NCBI GenBank assembly: GCA_016777965.1
Contig: JADHQL010000001.1
Span: 25,189 to 89,188 of the forward strand
Length of the DNA: 64,000 bases
From: Fidelibacterota bacterium
Lineage (GTDB): Bacteria > Fidelibacterota > Marinisomatia > Marinisomatales > Marinisomataceae
Direction: 5' to 3'
Shown here piece after piece: positions 9,102-19,415 of the stretch. Made by a program: the position numbers and the translations under genes. The notes under the pieces were generated by a model that searched no databases, was not told where the DNA came from, and saw only the letters and a program-made list of their open reading frames with translations. Position 1 is the stretch's first letter. Each line of letters opens with the position of its first letter.

Positions 9102-9162
9102 TATACTTAATAAATATAAACATAATTCTAAAGGAGATTACATAATATATTTGTAGTTTACG

Positions 9163-9178
9163 CATAATACATATTATG
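9163..9178. promoter_or_regulatory. Palindrome CATAATA-CA-TATTATG in putative promoter spacer, followed by TATAAT
   Basis: Perfect 7-nt arms; TATAAT at 9179-9184, TTTACG at 9157-9162; ATG at 9194. Confidence 0.45.
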
Positions 9179-9193
9179 TATAATTAATTATAT

Positions 9194-9862
9194 ATGAATA
9201 ATAAACTAGGAAAATCAACAAGACTAATGCTTCTTACCTACCTCGGTTTATTGGCTTCAGCAGGTTTTTTCTATGGTGGCGGTAATTATGTCGACAAAAC
9301 TACTCCCTATTACAATTTCTTTAGAAATTTTATAAGCGATCTTGGCCGTACAACAAGTCATTCTGGTGATGATAATACCATATCAATTATTTTATTCTCA
9401 ATTGGTATGATTGTTCAATTAATTGCAGTTTTAATATATCTTGTTAAAGCAGCTAATTATTTTTCTAGTGAGTACCCTAAAATTAGTTTATTCGCAAAAT
9501 GTTCTGCAATTTTTGGCTCTATAAGTCTTTTAGGGGTCATTTTAACACCAGCAGATGTTCCTTCGTTATATGCTTTACATATTTTCTTTGCAAATTCAGT
9601 ATTTAACGGTGCTTTTGTAACATTAGGTATATATTCTTACTTATTTTACTATAAAGGTCTTAAATACGTCACTTATACCCTATTTTTATGTTCCTTAATC
9701 ATTCTTGGATATATAATATTTCTTGAAATTGGTCCTGAGCCATGGAAATCAATTCAATCACTTACTTTTCATGCAACCTATCAAAAGGTAGCTGTTTTAA
9801 GCTTAATTGGAACAGTTTGGATTATGTCTAAAGGTACAGATCTACTTGACGACAAAATTTAA
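9194..9862 (+). CDS. DUF998-like membrane protein
   Basis: Six or more hydrophobic segments with [10 protein letters not shown] motif. Confidence 0.6.
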   Translation: MNNKLGKSTRLMLLTYLGLLASAGFFYGGGNYVDKTTPYYNFFRNFISDLGRTTSHSGDDNTISIILFSIGMIVQLIAVLIYLVKAANYFSSEYPKISLFAKCSAIFGSISLLGVILTPADVPSLYALHIFFANSVFNGAFVTLGIYSYLFYYKGLKYVTYTLFLCSLIILGYIIFLEIGPEPWKSIQSLTFHATYQKVAVLSLIGTVWIMSKGTDLLDDKI

Positions 9863-12283
9863 AAGTCTGTTTGGTACATAAATTGTTTTTACAACATTTC
9901 CTACGGATGTGAATTTTTCGACATTTTCTAAGGACAGAGCTTCAGAAATAACATCTTTTTCAGCTGAATCTTTAGCAACGTTAATATTAGCTCTAAGCTT
10001 TCCATTTACTTGGACAGCAATAGTAACTTCATCTAATTGTATCAAATTTTCGTCAAACTGTGGCCATGGCTGGTATGTAATAGTTTCAGAATGACCTAGC
10101 AAACTCCAAAACTCTTCTGAAAGATGTGGGATAAATGGGCTTAATATGATTGCTAGCTCCTCAATAAGTTCTTTAGAAATTGTATTACATTTCTGTAAAT
10201 GATTACAATAAATCATTAGTTGAGATATTGCAGTATTAAAATGTAGATTTTCGATATCTTCGCCTATTTTTTTAATTGTTTGATGGTGTAAAAATAATGT
10301 GTCTTTATCCTTTTCATCACTATCTACTATCTTCGACGACAAATTACCATTTTCATCAACAATAATTGACCATAATTTATTTACAAATCTATAGCATCCT
10401 TGTAAACCTTTTGTACTCCAAGGCTTTGATTTGTTTAAGGGACCCATAAACATCTCATAAAGCCTCATCGAATCTGAGCCGTATTCATCAATAATATCTT
10501 CTGGATTTATTACATTCCCTCTAGATTTACTCATTTTTGTACCATCATCTCCTAAAATCATTCCCTGATTATATAATTTTTTAAATGGTTCTTTGGTCGA
10601 TACTAGGCCTAAATCGTATAAAACATGATGCCAAAATCTAGAGTATAATAAATGCAGTACTGCATGCTCTTGTCCGCCAATATATAAATCTACCGGCATC
10701 CAATAGTTTTCTTTTTCTTTTGACCATGCCTCATTTGTATTGTTAGGATCTGTAAATCTTAAAAAATACCAACAAGATCCAGCCCATTGAGGCATAGTAT
10801 TTGTTTCTCTAAGTCCAATAATATTACCATTTTCATCTTTTACTTCAACCCAATTTTTAACTAATGATAATGGAGATTTACCATCATCTGATGGCTTATA
10901 ATTTTCAACTTCAGGAAGCATTACTGGCAAATCCGTTTCTTGAATTAACTCTACTGAATCTTCCTTATAAATTAATGGAAAAGGCTCTCCCCAATATCTT
11001 TGTCTAGAAAATAACCAATCTCTTAATTTGTAATTAACTGTGGCTTTTCCTATTGCATTTTTTTCAATAAATGAAATTGCTTTTTTAATAGCTTGATCTA
11101 CACTTAATCCGTCCATGGATAAGGTTATATTGCTTGAAGAATTAATAATTTTGGCACTACCTTTTGCAGTGTATGCAGCTTTTGATACATCTCCACCTTC
11201 TACAACTTCTACAATTGGAAGATTATATTTTGATGCAAACTCCCAATCTCTTTCATCGTGACCAGGAACTGCCATAATTGCGCCAGTGCCATAACTTATC
11301 AACACATAGTCAGCTATCCATATTTCAATTCTTTCTTTACTGAAGGGATTTATTGCATAACTACCTGTGAAAACACCAGTTTTATCCTTATTAACTTCTG
11401 TTCTATCAAAATCTGATTTCTTTTTTGTTTCCTCAATATAAGCTTCTACTTTGGATCTTTGCTCTTCTGTGACAATTGAATGAATTAAAGTATGTTCTGG
11501 AGCTAAAACCATATAAGATGCTCCGAAAAGAGTGTCAGGTCTTGTAGTGTATACATTGATAGTATCATTATGTCCATCAATATCAAACTCTAACTCAACC
11601 CCCTCTGATTTACCAATCCAATTTTTTTGAAGTTCTTTAATATTTTCTGGCCAATCTAAATCATCTAATCCATCAAGTAATGACTCTGCATAGTCAGTAA
11701 TCTTTAAAATCCATTGTCTCATTGGTAATCTTACTACAGGATGTCCGCCAATATCTGATTTTCCGTTTACAACTTCTTCGTTAGCAAGGACTGCTTTTAG
11801 TTCAGGGCACCAATTAACAGCAACCTCTTGCTCATAAGCTAAACCTTTATTATAAAGTTGCATAAAAATCCATTGAGTCCATTTGTAGTAATTAGGATCA
11901 GTTGTATTTATTTCTCTTGACCAATCATAAGAAAATCCAAGGCTATTAATCTGTTTTTTAAAATTTGAAACATTCTGATGAGTTGTTTTTTTAGGATGAG
12001 TACCTGTTTTTATAGCATATTGCTCTGCTGGTAAGCCAAACGCATCCCAACCCATAGGATGAAGCACATTAAAACCTTTCATGCGCTTGTAACGTGCTAC
12101 AATATCCGTTGCTACGTATCCTAAAGCATGACCAACATGCAATCCTGTCCCAGACGGATAAGGAAACATATCTAAAACGTAATATTTAGGTTTATTGGTA
12201 GAGATATCCTCAGACTTAAAAGTTCGATTTTCAGACCAAAATTTTTGCCATTTACTCTCTATGGATTTATGATTGTAGCTCAA
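9842..12283 (-). CDS. leuS: Leucyl-tRNA synthetase
   Basis: [22 protein letters not shown], 813 aa. Confidence 0.98.
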   Translation of the reverse strand: MSYNHKSIESKWQKFWSENRTFKSEDISTNKPKYYVLDMFPYPSGTGLHVGHALGYVATDIVARYKRMKGFNVLHPMGWDAFGLPAEQYAIKTGTHPKKTTHQNVSNFKKQINSLGFSYDWSREINTTDPNYYKWTQWIFMQLYNKGLAYEQEVAVNWCPELKAVLANEEVVNGKSDIGGHPVVRLPMRQWILKITDYAESLLDGLDDLDWPENIKELQKNWIGKSEGVELEFDIDGHNDTINVYTTRPDTLFGASYMVLAPEHTLIHSIVTEEQRSKVEAYIEETKKKSDFDRTEVNKDKTGVFTGSYAINPFSKERIEIWIADYVLISYGTGAIMAVPGHDERDWEFASKYNLPIVEVVEGGDVSKAAYTAKGSAKIINSSSNITLSMDGLSVDQAIKKAISFIEKNAIGKATVNYKLRDWLFSRQRYWGEPFPLIYKEDSVELIQETDLPVMLPEVENYKPSDDGKSPLSLVKNWVEVKDENGNIIGLRETNTMPQWAGSCWYFLRFTDPNNTNEAWSKEKENYWMPVDLYIGGQEHAVLHLLYSRFWHHVLYDLGLVSTKEPFKKLYNQGMILGDDGTKMSKSRGNVINPEDIIDEYGSDSMRLYEMFMGPLNKSKPWSTKGLQGCYRFVNKLWSIIVDENGNLSSKIVDSDEKDKDTLFLHHQTIKKIGEDIENLHFNTAISQLMIYCNHLQKCNTISKELIEELAIILSPFIPHLSEEFWSLLGHSETITYQPWPQFDENLIQLDEVTIAVQVNGKLRANINVAKDSAEKDVISEALSLENVEKFTSVGNVVKTIYVPNRLLNFVVK

Positions 12284-12285
12284 AT

Positions 12286-12831
12286 TTAATAGAAGTTCTT
12301 AATTTGCTTCATCCAATCTAGAATAATTGCATTTACATCAATTGGTTGATTATTTGAGGAGCCATAACCCATATTATTTGAAGTTGTGCTTCCAAAAGCA
12401 TTAGTCATTGGTCCACTATATTCATCATCTGCAAGCACTTGATTTGCTTGAAATTTAGCAAACACTTTCTTGGTATTTGGATCTCTAAAAATAATTGATG
12501 AAGTTTTTGGGTCTGCAGTTGAGCCGTAATATGGGTCGAAATTAAAATCTTCAAAGTTGATTAAAACTTCCATATCCCCATCTGTTTCAGGAGGTAATAT
12601 TTCAAAACCAATTTTAACTAATTCAGATTGCAATGATTGTATATGTTCAACCATAAAAGGATCTTGAATATAATCATTAATAAACTCTTCGATTTTATTT
12701 GTCTGACTAAGCTTTACTTTTTTTCTTCTGAACTGTCCATTCAGGTCTGTCGTAAAGACAAATAACATTAATAAAGCCAGTAGATATGTATAATTTTTAA
12801 GCTTAATTATGTTCTCAATTAAATAGCGCAT
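12286..12831 (-). CDS. Exported protein of unknown function
   Basis: Hydrophobic N-terminal signal, no recognised domain. Confidence 0.5.
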   Translation of the reverse strand: MRYLIENIIKLKNYTYLLALLMLFVFTTDLNGQFRRKKVKLSQTNKIEEFINDYIQDPFMVEHIQSLQSELVKIGFEILPPETDGDMEVLINFEDFNFDPYYGSTADPKTSSIIFRDPNTKKVFAKFQANQVLADDEYSGPMTNAFGSTTSNNMGYGSSNNQPIDVNAIILDWMKQIKNFY

Positions 12832-13361
12832 CCTTCTATTCCTCTTTTTTTGTAATAATCTTGATGATAATCTTCTGCATTGTAAAAATCAGAAATAGCT
12901 TCAATCTCGGTTACAATCTTAGAAGTAAACTTTCCTGATTCATTTAATTCATTAATTTTTCTTTCAATAATTTGTTTTTCATCATCGTTAGAAAAATATG
13001 CAGCTGAACGATATTGAGTGCCTATATCTGGGCCTTGACGATTTAATGTGGTAGGATCATGAAGCTCAAAGAAAGTATCTAACAGTTTTTCAAAAGTAAT
13101 TTCATTAGGATTATACTCAATCTCTACTGCTTCGGCATGACCTGTTAATCCAGTACACACCAGTTCATATGAAGGATTTTTAACTTTTCCACCTATATAT
13201 CCTACTGTTGTAGATTTCACTCCATCCATTTGTTGAAATGTAGATTCAACCCCCCAAAAACAACCAGCTGCAAATACAGCTTTTTTATTCTCTGTGTCAT
13301 TTGCCATTACTAACCCCGTTATTGAAATAAAAATTGCTAAATATGTTTTAATTTTTATCAT
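12819..13361 (-). CDS. msrA: Peptide methionine sulfoxide reductase A
   Basis: AVFAAGCFWGVESTFQQMDGV..VGYIGG..NPSYELVCTGLTGHAEAVEI. Confidence 0.96.
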   Translation of the reverse strand: MIKIKTYLAIFISITGLVMANDTENKKAVFAAGCFWGVESTFQQMDGVKSTTVGYIGGKVKNPSYELVCTGLTGHAEAVEIEYNPNEITFEKLLDTFFELHDPTTLNRQGPDIGTQYRSAAYFSNDDEKQIIERKINELNESGKFTSKIVTEIEAISDFYNAEDYHQDYYKKRGIEGCAI

Positions 13362-13485
13362 ATGTGTAATAAAAGTATGCTCCTATAATGCTCATTGGAA
13401 TCGATAGAACTGTACCGATTACTGGTATTAAAAAAGATGCCAAAAATATACCAATACCAACAATTATTGTATTGAAAATACGCAC
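13348..13485 (-). CDS. Small hydrophobic protein, 45 aa (MRIFNTIIVGIGIFLASFLIPVIGTVLSIPMSIIGAYFYYTYDKN)
   Basis: GTG start preceded by AGAAAGG; overlaps the msrA start in another frame; absent from the ORF track. Confidence 0.55.
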   Translation of the reverse strand: MRIFNTIIVGIGIFLASFLIPVIGTVLSIPMSIIGAYFYYTYDKN

Positions 13486-13570
13486 AATTAACCTTTCTTA
13501 ATAAAAATTCTTTTAATATTTCGCATTTTCACATAAAAAATTAAGAAAAAATATAAATTAATTAAATAAA

Positions 13571-13597
13571 AAAGCCTCTCAACAACTGAGAGGCTTT
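13571..13597 (-). terminator. Rho-independent terminator after MerR gene
   Basis: AAAGCCTCTCA-ACAAC-TGAGAGGCTTT hairpin; on the minus strand followed by TTTTTTATTT. Confidence 0.8.
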
Positions 13598-13624
13598 GGT
13601 GGCTACCATAATAGACTCTCACCC

Positions 13625-13972
13625 TTAGTGTCTATTTAGTATATTTAAAATATTCTTTAATTCATTTTTAATCTCATTTAAAGCTGATACTTGAGTATTA
13701 GATAATGATTTTTCTGGTAAAGTTTTAGTTGATCTGTTTTTAAGCTCTTCAACCGCTCCTTTAATAGTAAATTTTTTATCATAAAGCAATTTCTTAATAT
13801 CAAGTATTACTTGAATATCTTGCTTTTTATAGGTCCTATTTCCAGCCTTATTCTTTGATGGTTTTAATGAAGGAAATTCAGATTCCCAATACCTTAACAC
13901 GTAAGGCTTAAGCTCCGTCATTTCACTTACTTTTTTAATACTATAATAGAGTTTTGATTTTGATTCAAGCAT
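13625..13972 (-). CDS. MerR-family transcriptional regulator
   Basis: YYSIKKVSEMTELKPYVLRYWESEFPSLKPSKNKAGNRTYKKQDIQVI. Confidence 0.9.
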   Translation of the reverse strand: MLESKSKLYYSIKKVSEMTELKPYVLRYWESEFPSLKPSKNKAGNRTYKKQDIQVILDIKKLLYDKKFTIKGAVEELKNRSTKTLPEKSLSNTQVSALNEIKNELKNILNILNRH

Positions 13973-14033
13973 TGCTTTAATATTATATAAAAAATATAAT
14001 TAAAGCGATACTTTAAATAAAAAATATAGATAT

Positions 14034-15131
14034 TTAAAGTGATTTTGGATCAGAATAGTCTAACGAATGAGCAACAGCAACTTCTTCATTTGTAAGTTTG
14101 CCTTTATATGTGTTTAACGCCATTAGAAGTTTATCATCATTAAATAAACCGTGCAATCCAGAATTAGCAAATTTAAGGATAAATGGCTTTGTTGCTTCAT
14201 TAAGCGCATTGGTTGCTGTAAATGGAACAGCGGAAGGAATGTTCTTAACACAATAATGAATAATGTTATCCACCTCATATGTTGGATCTCCATGTGTTGT
14301 TGGTTTAGAGGTCTCAAAACATCCACCTTGGTCAACAGACACATCAGATAAAATGGATTTGGGTTCCATTAAACTCAACATATCTCTAGTTATAACTGTA
14401 GGAGGTTTCCCTCCAGGAGTTAAAACTGCACCAACAACAATATCTACCATAGGTAAAATTCCCTCAATTACTTGTTTGGAGGATTCGCCAACATTTACTG
14501 CTGGATATCTACTTTTAATATCATTTAATAATTCGTTATTAACATCTAGTAAAGTTGTACTAGCACCTAATCCTAAACTCATTTGCATTGCATTTAATCC
14601 AACAATACCTCCACCGATGATTAATACGTTTGCAGGATCAGCTAAGCTTGTACCAGCAATCAACTTACCTTTTCCACCCTTGCTCTTCTTTAAAAGCTCA
14701 ATACTGTCTAATAAAGATAGCCTACCAGCAATTTCGCTCATCGGTTTTAACATGGGAGTTTGGTTGTTTATAACCACAGTTTCATATGCTAATCCAGTAA
14801 CATTGCAATCCATAAGCTTTCGTGTTAAATCTTTTGATGAACTTAGGTGCAAATAAGTAAAAATTACCTTATTTGAAAGCATTTCAACTTCTTCTAATGA
14901 GGGTTCTTTAACCTTAACAATCAACTCTGATCTATCAAAAACTTCTGAAGCAGAATCAACGATTGTACAACCTAAAGATGAGTAATCCTCGTCATTATAT
15001 CCACTATCTTGACCTGCCCCAGATTGAACATATAGCTCATGAGAGCTTTGAAGAAGCATTTTTGCTGTTTCTGGATTAATAGAAACGCGATATTCTTGAG
15101 AAATAATTTCTTTTGGAATACCAATTTTCAT
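14034..15131 (-). CDS. ald: Alanine dehydrogenase
   Basis: MKIGIPKEIISQEYRVSINPE, MLKPMSEIAGRL, VLIIGGGIVGLNAMQ. Confidence 0.95.
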   Translation of the reverse strand: MKIGIPKEIISQEYRVSINPETAKMLLQSSHELYVQSGAGQDSGYNDEDYSSLGCTIVDSASEVFDRSELIVKVKEPSLEEVEMLSNKVIFTYLHLSSSKDLTRKLMDCNVTGLAYETVVINNQTPMLKPMSEIAGRLSLLDSIELLKKSKGGKGKLIAGTSLADPANVLIIGGGIVGLNAMQMSLGLGASTTLLDVNNELLNDIKSRYPAVNVGESSKQVIEGILPMVDIVVGAVLTPGGKPPTVITRDMLSLMEPKSILSDVSVDQGGCFETSKPTTHGDPTYEVDNIIHYCVKNIPSAVPFTATNALNEATKPFILKFANSGLHGLFNDDKLLMALNTYKGKLTNEEVAVAHSLDYSDPKSL

Positions 15132-15139
15132 ATCATTTA

Positions 15140-17218
15140 TTATTCAGGTTTTTCAGTTAAAAGTTTAATACTGAAATTTAAACGACCTTGCTTATCAATT
15201 TCAAATAGCTTTATCTTAACTTCATCGCCCACAGATAGCACATCTTCAACTTTATTAACACGTTTCCATGCTAGCTGAGAAATGTGGACCAACCCTTCTC
15301 TTCCCGGAGCGAATTCAACAAAAGCACCAAAGTCTAAAATTTTAGTCACTTTACCGTCGAAAACAGATCCAACTTCTGGATCTTGAACTACAGCTTTAAT
15401 TTGAGATATTGCGTTATCTAATTTTGCTTTGTTTTCTGCTGATACACTTACAGTACCATCATCTTCAATATTAATAACACATTCTGCATTTTCCTGAAGA
15501 GCCTTAATATTTTTACCTCCAGGACCTATTAATGCGCCAATCTTATCTTTATCTATCTTAAAAGATTCAATTTGAGGTGCATATTGGGATAATGCATTCG
15601 GTTTGTCAATTGCTTTATTCATTTCACCTAGAATGTGCAATCTACCTTTATTTGCTTGTTCAAGAGCATTTGATAAAATATCCATAGAAAGACCAGGAAC
15701 TTTTAAATCAAGTTGAATTGCACTAATTCCATCTTTTGTACCAGCTACCTTGAAATCCATGTCTCCAAGGAAGTCTTCAGTACCTAGAATATCACTTAAA
15801 ACTGCGTAATTATCATCATCTTCCATAATTAAGCCCATAGCTATACCTGCCACATGCTCTTTTATAGGAACACCAGCATTCATCATGGCTAATGAGCCGC
15901 CACACACAGATGCCATTGAGGAAGAACCGTTTGATTCAGTAATTTCAGATACAATACGAACTGTATATGGGAATTCTTCTGAAGATGGTAATATAGGTTT
16001 TAATGATCTTTCAGCTAAATGACCATGACCAATTTCACGTCTATTAGTAAAACCAATTCTTCCAACTTCTCCTACACTATATGGAGGAAAGTTATAATGC
16101 AACAAGAATGATTTTTTATAATCACTAGCCATTGAATCAATAATTTGCTCATCTCTACTAGAACCTAAAGTTAAAGCAGCTATAGACTGCGTTTCACCGC
16201 GAGTAAACAATGCAGATCCATGCGCTCTTGGAAGGATAGATTCTACAACGCTAATATCTCTAATATCTTCTAATCCTCTACCATCAACTCTAACTTTTTT
16301 ATCTAAAACAGTTTTTCTAACTGTGTTTTTGAACATATTTTTAATATAATTCTTAACTTCTGGATACATTTCTTCATCTTCAAGATATGGTTCTAATGCT
16401 TCTTTCTCAATTACATTAAATTTGTCGTCTCTTGCTTGCTTAGTGTCTAAATCAAATATCTTTTCCATTTTTGACAAGTAAGCATCATCTAAAGACTTTT
16501 CAATATCTTCAGTTATAACTTTTGTATCAACAATCTCATAAGAATTGTCAAAATGTTCTGAAAACTCCATTTGAAGATCAACAATATCATTAATTCCATC
16601 CATTGCTATATCTAATGCTTCTAAAATTGTTTTTTCAGGTACAAAATTAGACCCACCTTCAATCATACAAATTTTATCTTTTTTTCCAGTAACTATTAAG
16701 TCTAAATCTGATGATTCCATCTGTTCATTTGTTGGATTTAAAACATATTCTCCGTCAATTAATCCAATTTTTACAGAAGCAATAGGACCATCAAATGGTA
16801 CTGGTGACAATAATAAGGCTGCTGAAGCACCAATAGCAGCTACAATATCTGGTGTATTTACACCGTCATATGACATTGTAGTTAACATAATTTGCAATTC
16901 ATGCCTATAATTCTTAGGTATTAAAGGTCTAATAGGTCTATCTGTAAGACGTGAAGTTAGTACCTCAGCATCTGTAGGTTTAGCCTCTCTTTTAAAGAAC
17001 CCTCCAGGTATTTTTCCACCCGCATAATGTTTTTCTCTGTATTCAACCTGCATTGGTAAAAAATCGATGCCTTCTCTTGGTTCAGGTGAACAACATACTG
17101 TTGCTAAGATTACTGTTTCTCCATAACTAATAAATACGGAACCACCAGCTTGCCTAGCGATTTGTCCAGATTCTATTTTAAGCGGTCTTCCCGCTATATT
17201 CTTTTCTACTTTTATCAT
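15140..17218 (-). CDS. pnp: Polyribonucleotide nucleotidyltransferase
   Basis: RNase PH repeats, KH (IGALIGPGGKNIKALQ) and S1 domains. Confidence 0.98.
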   Translation of the reverse strand: MIKVEKNIAGRPLKIESGQIARQAGGSVFISYGETVILATVCCSPEPREGIDFLPMQVEYREKHYAGGKIPGGFFKREAKPTDAEVLTSRLTDRPIRPLIPKNYRHELQIMLTTMSYDGVNTPDIVAAIGASAALLLSPVPFDGPIASVKIGLIDGEYVLNPTNEQMESSDLDLIVTGKKDKICMIEGGSNFVPEKTILEALDIAMDGINDIVDLQMEFSEHFDNSYEIVDTKVITEDIEKSLDDAYLSKMEKIFDLDTKQARDDKFNVIEKEALEPYLEDEEMYPEVKNYIKNMFKNTVRKTVLDKKVRVDGRGLEDIRDISVVESILPRAHGSALFTRGETQSIAALTLGSSRDEQIIDSMASDYKKSFLLHYNFPPYSVGEVGRIGFTNRREIGHGHLAERSLKPILPSSEEFPYTVRIVSEITESNGSSSMASVCGGSLAMMNAGVPIKEHVAGIAMGLIMEDDDNYAVLSDILGTEDFLGDMDFKVAGTKDGISAIQLDLKVPGLSMDILSNALEQANKGRLHILGEMNKAIDKPNALSQYAPQIESFKIDKDKIGALIGPGGKNIKALQENAECVINIEDDGTVSVSAENKAKLDNAISQIKAVVQDPEVGSVFDGKVTKILDFGAFVEFAPGREGLVHISQLAWKRVNKVEDVLSVGDEVKIKLFEIDKQGRLNFSIKLLTEKPE

Positions 17219-17230
17219 TTTCTTCTTTTT

Positions 17231-17497
17231 TTATCCTCTTATCGATAGTTTTTTAATTAATTCATCATAACTATCTAGTTTAGTTTTTCTTAAATATTTC
17301 AATAGCTTCTTTCGCTGTGACACTAACTTAACTAAACCATGTTTTGAATGAACATCTTTCTTGTGCATCTTTACATGCTCTGTCAATGATCTAATTCGAT
17401 CAGTTAGAAGCGTAATTTGCGCTTCACTACTACCGACATTCTTTGCATCAAGACCCACGTCTTGAAGAAGTGTACTTGTTTCTTTACTATATTTCAT
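17231..17497 (-). CDS. rpsO: 30S ribosomal protein S15
   Basis: GSSEAQITLLTDRIRSLTEHVKMHKKDVHSKHGL. Confidence 0.97.
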   Translation of the reverse strand: MKYSKETSTLLQDVGLDAKNVGSSEAQITLLTDRIRSLTEHVKMHKKDVHSKHGLVKLVSQRKKLLKYLRKTKLDSYDELIKKLSIRG

Positions 17498-18437
17498 ATT
17501 TCTCCTTAAAAGTATCTATTAATTCAATACATACTTCTTTATCTTTTTCAATTTGTTTGATTAATAATTCTTTGCTATCAAACTTTTTTTCATCTCGAAT
17601 TTTATCTAAAAACTCGATATAAAAATTCTTATCGTACAGACTGCCAAATTTATCAGATAAAATGTGAACTTCCATAACAAATTTTTTTTCATTAAAAGTT
17701 GGTCTGATACCAGCATTCATCATTCCAAAATAACATTCTCCGTCTAAGAAAACCCTAGTTAAATATACTCCAATGCTTGGAAGTAACTGATTTTCAAAAG
17801 TTGGAATAAAGTTTGCGGTTGGATAATTCATTGTTTTCCCGCGATTTGAACCAGAAACAACTCTTGCATTAAAACCATAAAATCTTCCTAAATAATCATA
17901 TACCTTACTTGAGTTTCCATTTAAAATCAATGATCTAATTAAGCTGCTAGATATGGTACTACCCATATATTCTCTCATTACAGGCGCATGAAGTTCTATA
18001 TTATAGTTACTGCAAAAAGTTTTTAAAAATTCAAAATCTCCTTCTTTTTTATGTCCAAAATAGTGATTTGTACCTACAGAAATTAACGTTGGATTAAATA
18101 AATCTTTTAAGACAGTATCTGCAAATATTTGAGCAGACATTAATGAAAACTCTTTGTCAAATGGTATTATTAACACAATATCTAAACCTATCTCTTTTAA
18201 AGTTTCCAGTTTTTCATCTAAACTTTGAAGATATATTGGATCTGGTTTATCAGAAAGCACATAAAAAGGATTGGGATTAAAGGTAATTAAACAGGATGGG
18301 ATATTTCTTTTTTTACCTTCTTCAACAATATAAGACAACACATCATAATGACCTTTATGAATACCGTCGTAATTACCAATAGTTATAACTGAATTAGATA
18401 ACTTTTTGAAATCTTCTAGTGATGTTATGATCTCCAC
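17487..18437 (-). CDS. ribF: Bifunctional riboflavin kinase/FAD synthetase
   Basis: VITIGNYDGIHKGH, TNHYFGHKKEGD, SGSNRGKTMNYPTANF. Confidence 0.95.
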   Translation of the reverse strand: MEIITSLEDFKKLSNSVITIGNYDGIHKGHYDVLSYIVEEGKKRNIPSCLITFNPNPFYVLSDKPDPIYLQSLDEKLETLKEIGLDIVLIIPFDKEFSLMSAQIFADTVLKDLFNPTLISVGTNHYFGHKKEGDFEFLKTFCSNYNIELHAPVMREYMGSTISSSLIRSLILNGNSSKVYDYLGRFYGFNARVVSGSNRGKTMNYPTANFIPTFENQLLPSIGVYLTRVFLDGECYFGMMNAGIRPTFNEKKFVMEVHILSDKFGSLYDKNFYIEFLDKIRDEKKFDSKELLIKQIEKDKEVCIELIDTFKEKYEI

Positions 18438-19066
18438 TTGTCCTCAAATTTTTCTACTGTAACTGATTCATCCAATCTATATTTACCAACACTTAATCGT
18501 GTTAAGCTTATCAAATGACCTAAAGTACCTAAATATTCTGCTATATCCTCTGCTAATACCCTTATATAAGTTCCAGATGAACAATCAACAGTGATTTTTA
18601 AGGTATTTTCATCTAATGAATCAATTTTTAAGCTCTTGATAGTTATTAACTTTGGATTTGTTTTGATTTCAATATTTTTTCTTGCAAGCTTATAAAGTCG
18701 AACTCCATTAATTTTCCTAGCTGAGTACATAGGAGTTCTTTGTAGTAATTCTCCAACAAACTTTTTTTCGCAATCCATTAAATTCTGTTCCGAAATTTCA
18801 CAAACTTCTCTTTCTTCAACAATGTTACCTGTTAAATCCATAGAATCCGTTTTTTCTCCTAATTTAATAATACCTTCATAAGTCTTATCAAATTGTATGA
18901 TATTTGATAATTTTTTTGTCGATTCTCCAACACCTAACACTAATACTCCATCTGCAAACGGATCTAAAGTACCAGAGTGACCAACCTTTTCTTTGGTAAT
19001 ATTTCTTACTTTTTTAACAATTGAAAATGAAGACAAATCTTTTGGTTTATATATATTGTAAATCAT
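18425..19066 (-). CDS. truB: tRNA pseudouridine(55) synthase
   Basis: VGHSGTLDPFADGVLVLGVG. Confidence 0.96.
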   Translation of the reverse strand: MIYNIYKPKDLSSFSIVKKVRNITKEKVGHSGTLDPFADGVLVLGVGESTKKLSNIIQFDKTYEGIIKLGEKTDSMDLTGNIVEEREVCEISEQNLMDCEKKFVGELLQRTPMYSARKINGVRLYKLARKNIEIKTNPKLITIKSLKIDSLDENTLKITVDCSSGTYIRVLAEDIAEYLGTLGHLISLTRLSVGKYRLDESVTVEKFEDKWRS

Positions 19067-19067
19067 G

Positions 19068-19415
19068 CTAAACTATTTTTTTTATTAGCTTATCAATTTT
19101 TTCAAATTGCTCAAATGAATCATCATAGAAAAATTTCAATGTTGGAGTAGATCTTAAATTTAAAGATGCTGACAAAAATTTTCTAAAAACCGGCACAAGC
19201 AAGTTCAGTTTATCATTAATAATTTCTATCTTTTTAGTAGGGTTTAAAACACTATAGTATAAATTTGCATGTTTTAAATCAGCTGTCATTTTAACTGAAG
19301 AAAAAGTTATAAAACCATATTTCCTTAAATCCATCTCTCTGGTTAAGATATCGTTGATGGTTTTTAAAACTTGTTGCGATACTCTCTCTGATCTTGAAAA
19401 CGGTTTATTGTTCAA
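19068..19415 (-). CDS. rbfA: Ribosome-binding factor A
   Basis: Size, order and the RSERVSQQVLKTINDIL pattern. Confidence 0.88.
   Translation of the reverse strand: MNNKPFSRSERVSQQVLKTINDILTREMDLRKYGFITFSSVKMTADLKHANLYYSVLNPTKKIEIINDKLNLLVPVFRKFLSASLNLRSTPTLKFFYDDSFEQFEKIDKLIKKIV

Noticed and set aside
14263-14856. 197-aa plus-strand ORF
   Set aside because: Lies fully antisense to ald, a clear highly conserved gene.
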